Positions 1 through 8,894 of a stretch of DNA of 45,214 nucleotides are shown piece by piece. The notes beneath the pieces are model-generated. The model had not been told where the DNA came from. It worked only from the letters and a program-made list of their open reading frames with translations, and made no database searches. The DNA comes from Paracholeplasma vituli (GTDB lineage Bacteria > Bacillota_I > Bacilli_A > Acholeplasmatales > UBA5453): assembly GCF_025446935.1 (NCBI RefSeq), contig NZ_JAOEGN010000015.1, forward strand, positions 1 through 45,214, in the 5' to 3' direction. Each line of letters starts with the position of its first letter. The first letter of the stretch is position 1. Made by a program: the position numbers and the translations under genes.

Positions 1-55
1 TCCGATACTTTTTTACCAGGTCTAGCCTTTCTCGATCGGTTAGTGTTTTTCTCAT
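1..55 (-). CDS. 5' end of a gene cut by the window edge, possibly an HTH/transposase protein
   Basis: Only the first 18 codons are present, beginning MRKTLTDRERLDLVKKYR, with ATG at 55 and a good ribosome site (AGGAGAACG) just upstream. A short charged N-terminus followed by an ER-x-x-LVKKY pattern resembles the start of helix-turn-helix proteins, including the OrfA-type subunit of IS3-like transposases. Too little is visible to assign a family; the resemblance is a guess. Confidence 0.45.
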   Translation of the reverse strand, partial: MRKTLTDRERLDLVKKYR

Positions 56-82
56 ATTCGTTCTCCTTTTCCTTAAGGATAC

Positions 83-111
83 AAAAAAACACTCCGTTTG
101 ATTAGAGTGTT
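83..111 (-). terminator. Intrinsic terminator after the GH13 gene
   Basis: Read on the minus strand, AACACTC pairs perfectly with GAGTGTT (88-94 with 105-111) around a 10-base loop and is followed by a run of T. It lies 40 bases past the GH13 stop codon. Confidence 0.85.
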
Positions 112-150
112 ATTATTTGACGTCTACGGCTTAGGTGTGCTATTTATATA

Positions 151-1449
151 TTAAATACTTTGTTTTATCGTGAATAAAACAATCGGTTTATCTTCTAAAA
201 TCAACTTACCATCCTTAACAATGACTTGGTTTGGATAAAGGATATTTTGATACGTGCCATTTGGAATGTTCACAGTAACTTCACCCTTCGCATTACCCAC
301 ATTGAATACACCAACGGTCATGGAATTTTTATTTTCATAACTGATGACTGCGGCTTCTTTGGTTTGAAGGTGGATGTGGTAAACACCAACTTGGAATAAG
401 GAATCCTTCTTTAAGTGGGACATTCTATGGATGAGGTTACGAATATCGATATGTTTAATCGATAGATCCACTTTATCTACTTCAAATAAATCTGGCTTAT
501 GGTCTACACCGTATTCTTGTCCAGCATATATGAGGGTTGCACCTTTTAAGAAGAATAGTAAACCTGTGATATTTAAAAGTCTAACATGGTCTTTTACCCA
601 ATGTGCGATGCGTTCTTGGTCGTGGTTTTCTAAGTTTCTTAGTTTGATATAGTTTTTAGGGAATGTGTACTCTTGACGTAACATCGCCTTTAACCAATCA
701 TTGAGTGGGGCTTTGCCTTCAACATAATGTAAGAAGTCATGATGGATATCATAATCATATAAAATGTCGAATGCTTCATAGGTTTCGGAATCGGACATGC
801 TTTCAAATCCCATGTCACGGATGTACTTACAAAATTCGCCGTGGATGGATTCAGCAAGCCAAATGGTGTCTGGGTTGATCTCTTTGATTTCTTTTCGGGC
901 TTGTAACCAGAACGCTTGTGGCACTACGGATGCGACATCACAGCGGTAGCCATCGACACCCAGTTTAGACCATTTCTTTAAAGCGCCGATGAGGTATTCC
1001 CAAAGATCTTTATGTGAAAAATCTAAATCGGTGATATCCCACCAGTCGCCGACTTTACCAGCGAGTTTGCCATCTTTACGGTAATACCATTCAGGGTGTT
1101 GTTCTAGTAATATTGCGTCATGAGATGTGTGGTTAAATACCACGTCGATCATGACTTTGAGGCCTTCTTGATGGGCTGCATCAATCAAGGTTTTGAAGTC
1201 TGCTTCTGTACCGAAATCAGGATTTACAGCATAATAATCTTTAATCGAATAAGGGCTCCCAACCGACCCTTTACGATGTTTCTCGCCAATTGGATGAATC
1301 GGTAATAGATAAAGAACATCCATACCGAGGGTTTTGATTCGTGGTAAGTCTTTGATCAAACTCAAAAAGGTACCTTCTTGGGTATGTTGTCTTAAAAACA
1401 CTTGGTAGAAGTTTAAACTTCTTAAATTAACTTTAGTATCTTTTGCCAT
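151..1449 (-). CDS. GH13 alpha-amylase-family glycoside hydrolase, cytosolic
   Basis: A 432-residue protein with the conserved regions of the GH13 (beta/alpha)8 barrel: VMIDVVFNHTS (region I), DGYRCDVAS with the nucleophile Asp (region II), IWLAES with the acid/base Glu (region III) and NLENHDQER with the third catalytic Asp (region IV). There is no signal peptide, so it should act on imported alpha-glucans or oligosaccharides such as maltodextrins in the cytosol. It is shorter than most amylases and has only a small C-terminal beta domain. The start at 1449 is chosen because AAGGAGTG sits at the right distance; an upstream in-frame ATG would place that ribosome site inside the gene. It is transcribed alone, divergently from the SRAP gene. 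Exact substrate specificity cannot be read from the sequence. Confidence 0.9.
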   Translation of the reverse strand: MAKDTKVNLRSLNFYQVFLRQHTQEGTFLSLIKDLPRIKTLGMDVLYLLPIHPIGEKHRKGSVGSPYSIKDYYAVNPDFGTEADFKTLIDAAHQEGLKVMIDVVFNHTSHDAILLEQHPEWYYRKDGKLAGKVGDWWDITDLDFSHKDLWEYLIGALKKWSKLGVDGYRCDVASVVPQAFWLQARKEIKEINPDTIWLAESIHGEFCKYIRDMGFESMSDSETYEAFDILYDYDIHHDFLHYVEGKAPLNDWLKAMLRQEYTFPKNYIKLRNLENHDQERIAHWVKDHVRLLNITGLLFFLKGATLIYAGQEYGVDHKPDLFEVDKVDLSIKHIDIRNLIHRMSHLKKDSLFQVGVYHIHLQTKEAAVISYENKNSMTVGVFNVGNAKGEVTVNIPNGTYQNILYPNQVIVKDGKLILEDKPIVLFTIKQSI

Positions 1450-1468
1450 AATATCACTCCTTATTCCC

Positions 1469-1497
1469 ATTATATCGAAATTAAGCTTGTATTGATA
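1469..1497 (-). promoter_or_regulatory. Probable promoter of the GH13 gene
   Basis: On the minus strand a perfect TATAAT (1469-1474) lies about 20 bases upstream of the start codon. The -35 position, 17 bases further up (1492-1497), reads TATCAA and is a poor match, so the call rests on the -10 box. Confidence 0.45.
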
Positions 1498-1539
1498 GTC
1501 TAAAAAGGTTTTAAGATACCGGTTTTAAGCCTCTAAATA

Positions 1540-1548
1540 TGCTATAAT
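1540..1548 (+). promoter_or_regulatory. Extended -10 promoter of the SRAP gene
   Basis: TGCTATAAT is a perfect extended -10 element, 20 bases before the start codon, with no convincing -35 box. The M48 protease gene at 15346 has the same TGCTATAATT box at the same distance from its start. Confidence 0.65.
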
Positions 1549-1568
1549 TAAGGCTAGGAAGTGATACT

Positions 1569-2276
1569 ATGTGCGGTAGATTTACCATAGCAGTCTCATT
1601 AGATGACTTAAAAGATTTTCTTCATGAAACCTACGATATTGAGGACATTTCAGATCAAATCACCTCACCACGTTATAATGTCGCCCCTGGTCAAGATATC
1701 ATTGTTGTGTTATCAGATAAGACCAAATACCGTGTTGGACTCATCAAATGGGGCTTTGTCCCACCCTTTTCGAAAGACGATAAAGTGGGGTACCAAATGA
1801 TCAATGCACGGGCTGAGACCTTATCCGAAAAGAAAGCTTTCAAGCCTTCATTTGAAACCAAACGCTGTGTGATTATCGCCGATGGCTTCTTTGAATGGGC
1901 ACAAAACGAACGTTTAAAACAAGCGATGCGGATTACCGTTAAGAATCAAAAAATCTTTTCGATGGCAGGACTTTGGACGACCTGGACTCGAAAAGATGGA
2001 AGTAATCTATATACCTGTACCATCGTAACGACAAAATCTAACCATCAAATGTCCAAAGTTCATGAACGGATGCCTGTAATCCTTGATAAAAAAGCGGAGA
2101 AAGTATGGCTCAATCCTGAAATCTTGGATTTGAATACATTATCTCAACTTCTTAACACCAAAGAGGATATAGATTTAAACATATACCCTGTCACTAACGC
2201 AGTAGGGAATGCCGAATTCAATACGATGGAATGCATTTCTCCGATAAAAATAACAGAAGCGCCTAGTTTATTCTAG
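1569..2276 (+). CDS. SRAP-domain protein (YedK/HMCES type) that shields abasic sites
   Basis: The protein starts MCGRF, so the initiator Met is followed by the invariant Cys2 that in this family forms a thiazolidine crosslink with abasic sites in single-stranded DNA. Other family marks are PRYNVAPGQ, WGFVPPF, INARAET, the DGFFEW motif with its catalytic Glu, and the HERMPVIL motif with its active-site His. Its 235 residues match the usual length. The start is fixed by Cys2 and by AGGAAGTG upstream. In many bacteria the gene is SOS-linked, but I see no LexA box here. It stands alone, convergent with DegV and divergent from GH13. Confidence 0.95.
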   Translation: MCGRFTIAVSLDDLKDFLHETYDIEDISDQITSPRYNVAPGQDIIVVLSDKTKYRVGLIKWGFVPPFSKDDKVGYQMINARAETLSEKKAFKPSFETKRCVIIADGFFEWAQNERLKQAMRITVKNQKIFSMAGLWTTWTRKDGSNLYTCTIVTTKSNHQMSKVHERMPVILDKKAEKVWLNPEILDLNTLSQLLNTKEDIDLNIYPVTNAVGNAEFNTMECISPIKITEAPSLF

Positions 2277-2290
2277 ACGCTTCTTCTTTT
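2256..2290. terminator. Terminator between convergent SRAP and degV-family genes
   Basis: GAAGCGCCTAG (2256-2266) pairs with CTAGACGCTTC (2273-2283) with one mismatch, followed by a T-rich run on the plus strand. The hairpin includes the SRAP stop codon. T-rich sequence also flanks it on the minus strand, so it may act in both directions. Confidence 0.75.
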
Positions 2291-2297
2291 CAAAAGA

Positions 2298-3143
2298 TTA
2301 GATTTTTCTTGCAACAAATGCGAACATTTGTGGGCCGGTATGAATACCTAAAACTGGGGTTAATGCAGAAATATTTAAGTTTCTAACATTCAATGCTTTA
2401 GACATCATCGAACCGAGTTGAGAGGCTTTTTCTAAGTCTTCACCATAATGAACTGTTAAATCGATTTGAGCATTCCCAAACTTTTTGACCATGAGTTCTT
2501 TCATGTTGAGTAAGGATCTTTGCATCCCAATTGCTTTGCTTAAAGTAACATAGACACCGTCGTTATTAACGGTAATGACCGGTTTGATATGAAGTAAGTC
2601 ACCGATTGTACCTTCAACTTTACCAATACGTCCACCTTTTTTCAAATACTTGAGTGTATTGATGGTATAGATGGCTAAAGAGTCTTCAAAGCGGCATTTA
2701 TTCATCGCTTCAATGATTTCTTCAGGATTCTTCCCTGCTTCAATCAAATCGAGCGCTAGTTCAACAATATACCCTTGACCTGCCCCTAGAGTCTTTGTAT
2801 CGTAATGATGAACACGAATGCCTTTAACATCGTGTAGTGTCAATCTAAAGGCGTTATAGGTCCCTGATAATCCAGATGAAATGTTAATGACAAGAACATC
2901 GGTATAACCCTCTTTTTTTACCTTGTCGATTGCAGTTTCAAGTGCGGACATCGGTGGCAATGAGGTCGAGAAATTCTTTTGGTCGATCTCTTGATAAATT
3001 TGTTCTGCCGTTATGTCAATTTGGTCACGGAATTGTACCCCGTCTCTAACAATCATGAGTGGGATGATTTGTAAGTTCGTGTGTTTTTCCACAAACGCTT
3101 GGTTTAAGTTGGATCCTGAATCGGTAATGACTGCAATTTTCAT
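2298..3143 (-). CDS. DegV-family fatty-acid-binding protein
   Basis: A 281-residue protein that begins MKIAVITDSGSNL, the hallmark N-terminus of DegV proteins, and carries the conserved INISSGLSGTYN segment that contacts the bound fatty acid. Characterised relatives (such as FakB proteins) hold a fatty acid and present it to the kinase FakA for incorporation into phospholipid; DegV itself is less defined. No fakA is in this window. The ribosome site AGGGGGT precedes the ATG at 3143. Monocistronic by position. Confidence 0.92.
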   Translation of the reverse strand: MKIAVITDSGSNLNQAFVEKHTNLQIIPLMIVRDGVQFRDQIDITAEQIYQEIDQKNFSTSLPPMSALETAIDKVKKEGYTDVLVINISSGLSGTYNAFRLTLHDVKGIRVHHYDTKTLGAGQGYIVELALDLIEAGKNPEEIIEAMNKCRFEDSLAIYTINTLKYLKKGGRIGKVEGTIGDLLHIKPVITVNNDGVYVTLSKAIGMQRSLLNMKELMVKKFGNAQIDLTVHYGEDLEKASQLGSMMSKALNVRNLNISALTPVLGIHTGPQMFAFVARKI

Positions 3144-3246
3144 AATGAACCCCCTATAGTCATATCAGTTAGTATTTTATCTAGTATTCATAACTAGATT
3201 ATCACGTTATCTGTATTTTGTCAAATTATTGGGATTAGAAATCAGC

Positions 3247-3280
3247 CAAAAAAAACAAAAAAACCAGGTTTACTGGTTTT
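3247..3280 (-). terminator. Intrinsic terminator of the FAD-oxidoreductase pair
   Basis: AAAACCAG (3260-3267) pairs with CTGGTTTT (3273-3280) and is followed on the minus strand by a long T-rich tail. It overlaps the last codons of the upstream gene. Confidence 0.85.
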
Positions 3281-4880
3281 TAGCGTACTTTTTAATTACC
3301 AATTCTGCTTGTTTAAGACCATCGATGGCTGAAGACATGATGCCACCTGCATGACCTGCCCCTTCACCCATAGGATATAACCCTAGTATATTCGACTGCC
3401 CTGTTTCATCACGATTGATACGAATTGGGGATGAACTTCTCGATTCGACACCGGTCATAATTGCGTCGTCCATCGCGAATCCTTTGATTTTACGATCGAA
3501 GTCAAGAATGGCTTCATGTAAGGTTTGATGAATGAATTCTGGGAAGAATGCTTTGAAGTTTACGAAAGTGTACCCAGGTTCATAAGTTGGTTTCACTGAC
3601 CCAATTTGAGTAGAAACTTCATTATTGAGAAAGTCTTTGACCAATTGAAGTGGGGCTTTATATCCACCACCGGCTAATTTGAATGCGTTTTGTTCAAATT
3701 CACGTTGGAAATACATCCCTGCTAGTGGGTGATCCGATTTAAAATCTTCTGGCATCACGTTGACCAATAACGCAGCGTTGGCATTTTCGCCATCGCGTTT
3801 GGATTCGCTCATACCATTCGTGACCACACCGTTGGGTTCAGATGCTGAGCACATGACGTATCCGCCAGGGCACATACAGAACGTATAAGCGCCTCTGCCA
3901 TTTGGACTCTTATAACTGAGTTTATAATCCGCTGCACCTAAGTTTGGCATAGTTGAAAACTTACCAAACTGAGATTCATTAATAAGCTTTTGAGGGTGTT
4001 CAATACGAACACCAATCGAAAAGGCTTTTTGGGCGATTTGGATCCCTTGTTCATAAAGGGTTGTAAATAAATCACGTGCTGAATGACCAATGCCTAATAG
4101 GGCTAAATCCGTTGGAATACGGTCTTTATCGTTGACAATAACAGCTTTGAGTTCTTTCCCATCAATCTCAAAAGCAGTGACTTTTTGATTGAAGCGAACT
4201 TCACCCCCTAATTGTGTGATTTCCTTACGAATATTCTTGATAATACCCTTAAGGATATCGGTACCGACATGGGGTTTATTGATGTATAGAATGGATTCAT
4301 CCGCGCCATGTTTGACCAAGGCTTCTAAGACATATCGACTTCTTAAATCGTTAATTAGGGTGGTTAGTTTACCATCCGAAAAAGTGCCAGCACCGCCTTC
4401 TCCAAATAGGATGGTGGCGTGCTCATGAAACTTACCAGTCTTTTTAAAGTCTTCCCATAAAGCGGTTCTTTGATCGACATCTAAGCCACGTTCTAGGACG
4501 ATAGGTTTGTAGCCACGACGGGCTAATAGAAGCGCGCTAAAAATCCCTGAAGGACCAAATCCGATGACTATAGGACGGTGTTTGAGGGGCTCATCACCCA
4601 TTTCTACTTCGTGGTATGAAATATCTGGTGCGACCGAGAGATTCGGGTATTTCTTATCAATTAGTTTCTTTTCATAAGGCACTGTGATATCTACACTATA
4701 AACGAATATAACATGATCTTTCTTTCGCGCATCAATCGCTTTTTTGTAGATAGAAAATGTTCTAATATCCTGTTTTAAAATGCGATACTTATCAAGCAAA
4801 TACTGTTCTATCGATGCTTGTTCTTTGTCTTTAGTTAATGCGTCTTTTAATTCAATTTTAATTTCTGTAATTCGAATCAT
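3270..4880 (-). CDS. FAD-dependent oxidoreductase, uncharacterised NAD(P)/FAD family
   Basis: A 536-residue flavoprotein. About 90 N-terminal residues form a small alpha/beta domain, then a Rossmann FAD-binding motif (PIVIGFGPSGIFSALLLARRG) begins near residue 102, followed by GEGGAGTFSDGKL and a C-terminal MGEGAGHAGGIMSSA segment that also contacts FAD. This architecture matches the widespread 'FAD-dependent protein' family found in most Firmicutes, whose substrate is not established. The start at 4880 follows AGGTAAG and the stop of the upstream flavoprotein gene by seven bases, so the two are co-transcribed and probably translationally coupled. Longer in-frame starts would run into that upstream gene. 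Confidence 0.9.
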   Translation of the reverse strand: MIRITEIKIELKDALTKDKEQASIEQYLLDKYRILKQDIRTFSIYKKAIDARKKDHVIFVYSVDITVPYEKKLIDKKYPNLSVAPDISYHEVEMGDEPLKHRPIVIGFGPSGIFSALLLARRGYKPIVLERGLDVDQRTALWEDFKKTGKFHEHATILFGEGGAGTFSDGKLTTLINDLRSRYVLEALVKHGADESILYINKPHVGTDILKGIIKNIRKEITQLGGEVRFNQKVTAFEIDGKELKAVIVNDKDRIPTDLALLGIGHSARDLFTTLYEQGIQIAQKAFSIGVRIEHPQKLINESQFGKFSTMPNLGAADYKLSYKSPNGRGAYTFCMCPGGYVMCSASEPNGVVTNGMSESKRDGENANAALLVNVMPEDFKSDHPLAGMYFQREFEQNAFKLAGGGYKAPLQLVKDFLNNEVSTQIGSVKPTYEPGYTFVNFKAFFPEFIHQTLHEAILDFDRKIKGFAMDDAIMTGVESRSSSPIRINRDETGQSNILGLYPMGEGAGHAGGIMSSAIDGLKQAELVIKKYAKNQ

Positions 4881-4887
4881 ACTTACC

Positions 4888-6093
4888 TCATTTGGTTGCG
4901 TATAGGCCCGCAATATAGCCGCTACTCCAAGCCCATTGGAGGTTATAGCCTCCACATAGTCCATCGATGTCCATGACTTCACCGGAAAAATAAAGTCCTT
5001 TTGCTTTTAGCGATTCTAGTGTGACTGGATTGATTTCATCACAGTTGACACCACCCGCAGTGACTTGGGCTTCTTCATACCCCTTAGACCCTGTGACTTT
5101 GAATTTCATTGAAGATAAAATATTAGCTAAGAGTTTGATTTGGTTTGGTTTAAGTTGGTCGATTCGGACATCAGCCATGAGATGTGCTTCTTTTAATACA
5201 ACCGCTACGATTTTACGGTTGATGAGTCCAAGCAAAGCAAGTTCAACTGGTAAATTTTTAAGTTCTAACAAGCGATCATAGATTTGATCAACACTGAGTT
5301 CTGAAACCAACTTAACATCGATGAAAACCGATTCATGGTTGCTTAAGAGGGCATTGGCTTTACGAGATAATTGGAGGATGGTTGGTCCACTGATGCCGTA
5401 TTTCGTGAATAGAATGTCGCCAAATTCTGTTTGAATAGGCGTTTGATTGTGTATTAAGGTGACAAAACCTGGAAACTTAACCCCATCGAGTTGTTTAAGA
5501 TAAGGTGAGTCGAGTTTAAGTTTTACCAGTGCTGGAAATAATTTTGTAATTTCATGACCTAAATCTTTGGCGATTTGATACCCTGTCCCATCACTACCGG
5601 ATTGTGGTAATGCCAGCCCACCGGTTGAAATGATTAATCGATCACAATAGAATGATTCGCCCTTTTGATCGTATAGGACAAAACCTTTGGAGTCTTTGTG
5701 CGCGGATAGAATGACTGTTTCATAAACTACTTCAATGCCTAAACGTTTGACTTCATAAATGAGTACGTCAGTGATACTTGAAGCTTGTTCAGATAGTGGA
5801 TAAGTTTTACCGAGGTCTTCAATCTTCGGTGTAATCCCTAAAGATTTAAAGAATAAGAGCGTATCTTGTGGGCTGAATTGTTCAAAAACCGATTTTACAA
5901 AGGTTGGATTATTATAATGGATGGGTTCTGCGTCGACATTGGTGAAATTACAACGTCCATTGCCGGTTGCGAGAATTTTTTTTCCAAGTTTAATATTACG
6001 TTCGATAATGGTAACATCGGCGCCGTGTCTTTTCGCTGCGATGGCTGCGATTAACCCACTGGCTCCACCACCAATGATGATGACTTTTTTCAT
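4888..6093 (-). CDS. HI0933/YhiN-family flavoprotein
   Basis: A 401-residue protein with an N-terminal dinucleotide-binding motif (VIIIGGGASGLIAAIAAK), the family motif GNGRCNFTN near residue 45, STGGLALPQSGSDGTGY in the middle and a C-terminal SGEVMDIDGLCGGYNLQWA segment. These are diagnostic of the HI0933 (BaiN/YhiN) family, sometimes annotated as aminoacetone oxidases; the physiological substrate is uncertain. It is the first gene of a two-gene unit with the flavoprotein at 3270-4880. A ribosome site (AGAGGGG) precedes the ATG at 6093. Confidence 0.92.
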   Translation of the reverse strand: MKKVIIIGGGASGLIAAIAAKRHGADVTIIERNIKLGKKILATGNGRCNFTNVDAEPIHYNNPTFVKSVFEQFSPQDTLLFFKSLGITPKIEDLGKTYPLSEQASSITDVLIYEVKRLGIEVVYETVILSAHKDSKGFVLYDQKGESFYCDRLIISTGGLALPQSGSDGTGYQIAKDLGHEITKLFPALVKLKLDSPYLKQLDGVKFPGFVTLIHNQTPIQTEFGDILFTKYGISGPTILQLSRKANALLSNHESVFIDVKLVSELSVDQIYDRLLELKNLPVELALLGLINRKIVAVVLKEAHLMADVRIDQLKPNQIKLLANILSSMKFKVTGSKGYEEAQVTAGGVNCDEINPVTLESLKAKGLYFSGEVMDIDGLCGGYNLQWAWSSGYIAGLYATK

Positions 6094-6148
6094 ATTTAAA
6101 CCCCTCTAATCGAAAAGATTATACCATGAAGCAGATTCGCTTTTTCGA

Positions 6149-6835
6149 CTAATCTATCGTTTTATCTTTCGCACTTCGGATACTTTTTTCTTCATTCAGT
6201 GCTTTTTCACCCATTAAAGTGAGTGTATAAATGCCGCGGTCTACTTTTTTGAACCACATATAGTAATTCTTTTGTAGTATATTCGGGGTGTCCATAACCC
6301 CAGTAAAGGCTTTGATATCTTTGGGCGATCCTGTTTTAAACTCTTCTAAATAATGAGCAATCTTGAGGACACGCTCGCGGTAATGAGTCATTTTCTTCCC
6401 CTTCATACCGCCTACATTTTCATCGCTTTCTCGGAGTGAGAATTCCTTTAATATGGCCTTTTTCTTACGTTTGTTTTGAGCTATACTACGCTTCATATCG
6501 AACCCGTCAGATTCCATCAATAGTGAGGCTTCGTTGTCACTAACTTGAATCAATCCGATATCGAGCCGTTTAAGTAAGTAGATAAACTGTCTCATGTTAG
6601 CTTGATGACTTTTAATCGCACTTTTGGGTAATCCAATATAGACTTTATCGCACATTTTTTGGCGGTCTATGGCTTGATAAATCAGTTTAAGGGATACTGT
6701 CGTTTTAAGTTCAACGGCGATGGTGTGGTGTTCTTTGACACCTACGATGTCGATATCTTTTACTTCTGCTTTGATAACATACCCTTTAGACTCAAGATAC
6801 TTCTTGATGGGCAAATACAGTTCTTTTTCTTCCAT
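6149..6835 (-). CDS. PD-(D/E)XK-nuclease-like protein with a C-terminal helical domain (DUF2161-like)
   Basis: A 228-residue protein. The N-terminal third has the core pattern of PD-(D/E)XK phosphodiesterases: Glu24, then Asp29 after a beta strand (VKDIDIVG), then a V-E-L-K triad at 41-44 with Glu42 and Lys44. The middle (about 120-150) is lysine-rich, and the C-terminal 70 residues look like a winged-helix domain (SPKDIKAFTG... followed by GIYTLTLMGEKALNE). Family resemblance is to DUF2161 proteins, predicted nucleases of unknown role. The start at 6835 is preferred because AGGTG sits six bases upstream; a GTG three codons earlier overlaps that ribosome site. Confidence 0.75.
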   Translation of the reverse strand: MEEKELYLPIKKYLESKGYVIKAEVKDIDIVGVKEHHTIAVELKTTVSLKLIYQAIDRQKMCDKVYIGLPKSAIKSHQANMRQFIYLLKRLDIGLIQVSDNEASLLMESDGFDMKRSIAQNKRKKKAILKEFSLRESDENVGGMKGKKMTHYRERVLKIAHYLEEFKTGSPKDIKAFTGVMDTPNILQKNYYMWFKKVDRGIYTLTLMGEKALNEEKSIRSAKDKTID

Positions 6836-6862
6836 CTTGATCACCTACATCTATTATAAAAC

Positions 6863-6893
6863 AAAAAAGACGATTTTCGGGGATAAAATCATC
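6863..6893 (-). terminator. Terminator downstream of the HD-GYP relic
   Basis: On the minus strand GATGATTTT pairs with AAAATCGTC (6885-6893 with 6869-6877, one G-U pair) and is followed by six T. It is 46 bases beyond the HD-GYP stop. Confidence 0.8.
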
Positions 6894-6938
6894 CTTTTCG
6901 CATCCTCAGTTTGAGGCCGATGATGTTTGGGATTCCTG

Positions 6939-7457
6939 CTAGGTATGATAGATGACTTTGATTTCTTCTGCTTTGGTCATAAATGCAGCCACGATGGTGG
7001 GATCAAAGTGGCAGCCGGATTCAGCGTATATAATCTCTAATGCTTCATTGTGTGTCGAGGCTGCTTTATACACACGTTCAGATACTAACGCATCGTATAC
7101 ATCCGCAATCTCGTCGATTCGAGCCGATAGCGGAATCGTAGTGTGTTTGATACCCAGTGGGTAACCTTTGCCATTCCAACGTTCATGATGGTATAAGGCG
7201 ATGTCTTCTGCCATTTTTAGAAAGGGCGTATCATCATTTTGAATCAGTAAGCGAATGGCTTCTTGGCCTTTATTAGTGTGGTTTTAATTTGTTCAAATTC
7301 AGTTTCGGTAAGTTTACCTGGTTTTTTCAAGATTTCATCTGGTATCGCGAGTTTACCAATATCATGGAATGGTGCTGCTTTTCTATATCATCGATAAAGT
7401 TATCATTGATTTCACTGTCGCCTTGTTCTTTCAAAACTTTCGCAATCATACTTGATA
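6939..7457 (-). pseudogene. HD-GYP phosphodiesterase fragment with several frameshifts
   Basis: The 3' piece (6939 to about 7265) reads in one frame and contains HHERWNGKGYP, IPLSARIDEIADVYDAL and a C-terminal HFDPTIVAAF, the signature of HD-GYP domains that hydrolyse cyclic di-GMP. Upstream, other frames encode [20 protein letters not shown] and EFEQIKT, which are the expected preceding segments. The frame breaks near 7280 and again near 7375. The 5' part, including any sensor or receiver domain, is missing; the homology runs out at the terminator of the aldehyde dehydrogenase gene. With at least two indels and no start, this is a decayed gene and not a single sequencing slip. Confidence 0.85.
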
Positions 7458-7461
7458 TTAA

Positions 7462-7504
7462 GAAAAAAAGAGACTTCAAAGACTGATTTTGTCCTGAAAT
7501 CTCT
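7462..7504 (-). terminator. Terminator of the galactoside/aldehyde dehydrogenase operon
   Basis: AGAGATTTCA and TGAAGTCTCT (minus strand; 7495-7504 with 7469-7478) form a 10-bp stem with one G-U pair, followed by seven T. It lies 8 bases after the aldehyde dehydrogenase stop. Confidence 0.9.
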
Positions 7505-7512
7505 TCATTTTA

Positions 7513-8877
7513 TTATTTCAAAATCTTTCTGATAAGACTGTCTGTTCGTTTGGAGATTGGTAGGTACCGAAGCGGTAAATCAATCATAATCGAACGTTTT
7601 AAGACAGACTTTTCGTGGGTAAATGTGTTATAGCTACGAATGCCGTGGTAATTACCCATCCCACTGTGACCAACGCCACCAAAACCTAAATGATGATTCG
7701 CGAAATGCATGAGCGTATCGTTAATGGTTCCGCCACCAAAACTTAATGATGAAATCACCTTATTCTCTAATGATTTGTTATTTGTAAATAAGTAGAAAGC
7801 GAGCGGCTTTTCTTTGTGTTTTAGAATCTCAATGACCTCATCAATCTGGTTATACTCAATCAGCGGTAAAATCGGTCCAAAGATTTCTTCTTGCATCACT
7901 TTAGATTCAAAGGTGATGTCTGAAAGTATGGTCGGTTCTATTTTAAACCCATTGGATTTACCACCCAAGACAATGTTTTCATTTTCCGTTAATCCAAGTA
8001 ATCTTTCGACATGACGTGGACTCACAATTTTTGGATAATGTGGACTATCGATTGGGGATTCCCCATAAAAGGAGATTACTGCTTCATGGAAATATCTAAC
8101 AAAATCCTTTTTTAATTCCGATTTAATTAAGACATAATCTGGTGCGATACAGGTTTGTCCCGCATTGATTAATTTACCAAAAGCGACACGTTTCGCAGCC
8201 ATTTGAAGGTTGGTTTCGCTATCGATAATACATGGGCTTTTCCCCCCTAATTCTAAAGTGACAGGCACTAAGTTGTTAGACGCTATTTGCATCACTTTCT
8301 TACCAATCGGAATGCTACCAGTAAAGAAAATATGATCGACTTTTTGATGTAAGAGTTGTTCCGCTAAAACGGAACTACCAAGGACGACTGTAACAAACTC
8401 CTGTTTGAAAATCGAACGAATCATTTTATCAATCACTAAAGCGGTTTTTTCAGACGATGAACTTGGTTTTACAATCGCGGTATTCCCAGCGGCGATCGCA
8501 CCAACCAGTGGATTTATCGCAAGTTGAAACGGGTAGTTCCAAGGCGATAGTATCAATACTGTTCCAAGTGGATCACGATAAATTTTACTACTCGCTTTAA
8601 ACAGTACTAAAGGGGTATGAACTTTTTTAGGTTTCATCCATTTCTTTAAGTGTTTAATCGCGTAAGTGATTTCACTTAGAACCAAGCCAAGCTCCGTTAA
8701 AAAGACCTCTTCTTTGGATTTACCTAAGTCTTGATATAAGGCTTCATAAATCTCAGGTTCATGCTTGACAATCGCTTCTTTAAGCGATTCCAGTGCGTTG
8801 ATACGGTGTGTATAGGTTTTGGTAATACCGGTGTTATAGTATTGTTTTTGAGCGGTAACAATTGGGGTAAAGTCCAT
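7513..8877 (-). CDS. Aldehyde dehydrogenase, class-3-like
   Basis: A 454-residue NAD(P)-dependent aldehyde dehydrogenase. It has the SPWNYPFQLAINPL cofactor segment, VTLELGGKSPCIID with the general-base Glu, and NAGQTCIAPDYV with the catalytic Cys. The compact length and the C-terminal tail of about 25 residues ending in basic residues resemble the class-3/fatty-aldehyde group (YwdH, ALDH3-like). That group oxidises medium- and long-chain or aromatic aldehydes. A ribosome site (AGAGGTG) precedes the ATG. It lies 17 bases downstream of the rhodanese-like gene and is the last gene of a minus-strand run starting with the GH36 gene. Confidence 0.93.
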   Translation of the reverse strand: MDFTPIVTAQKQYYNTGITKTYTHRINALESLKEAIVKHEPEIYEALYQDLGKSKEEVFLTELGLVLSEITYAIKHLKKWMKPKKVHTPLVLFKASSKIYRDPLGTVLILSPWNYPFQLAINPLVGAIAAGNTAIVKPSSSSEKTALVIDKMIRSIFKQEFVTVVLGSSVLAEQLLHQKVDHIFFTGSIPIGKKVMQIASNNLVPVTLELGGKSPCIIDSETNLQMAAKRVAFGKLINAGQTCIAPDYVLIKSELKKDFVRYFHEAVISFYGESPIDSPHYPKIVSPRHVERLLGLTENENIVLGGKSNGFKIEPTILSDITFESKVMQEEIFGPILPLIEYNQIDEVIEILKHKEKPLAFYLFTNNKSLENKVISSLSFGGGTINDTLMHFANHHLGFGGVGHSGMGNYHGIRSYNTFTHEKSVLKRSIMIDLPLRYLPISKRTDSLIRKILK

Positions 8878-8894
8878 TCGGACACCTCTTTCTT

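Noticed and set aside
431-652. Plus-strand open frame inside GH13
   Set aside because: It is the complement of a clear GH13 gene and has no ribosome site or homology.
4189-4428. Plus-strand open frame within the FAD oxidoreductase gene
   Set aside because: It is a shadow of the conserved FAD gene and has no supporting signal.
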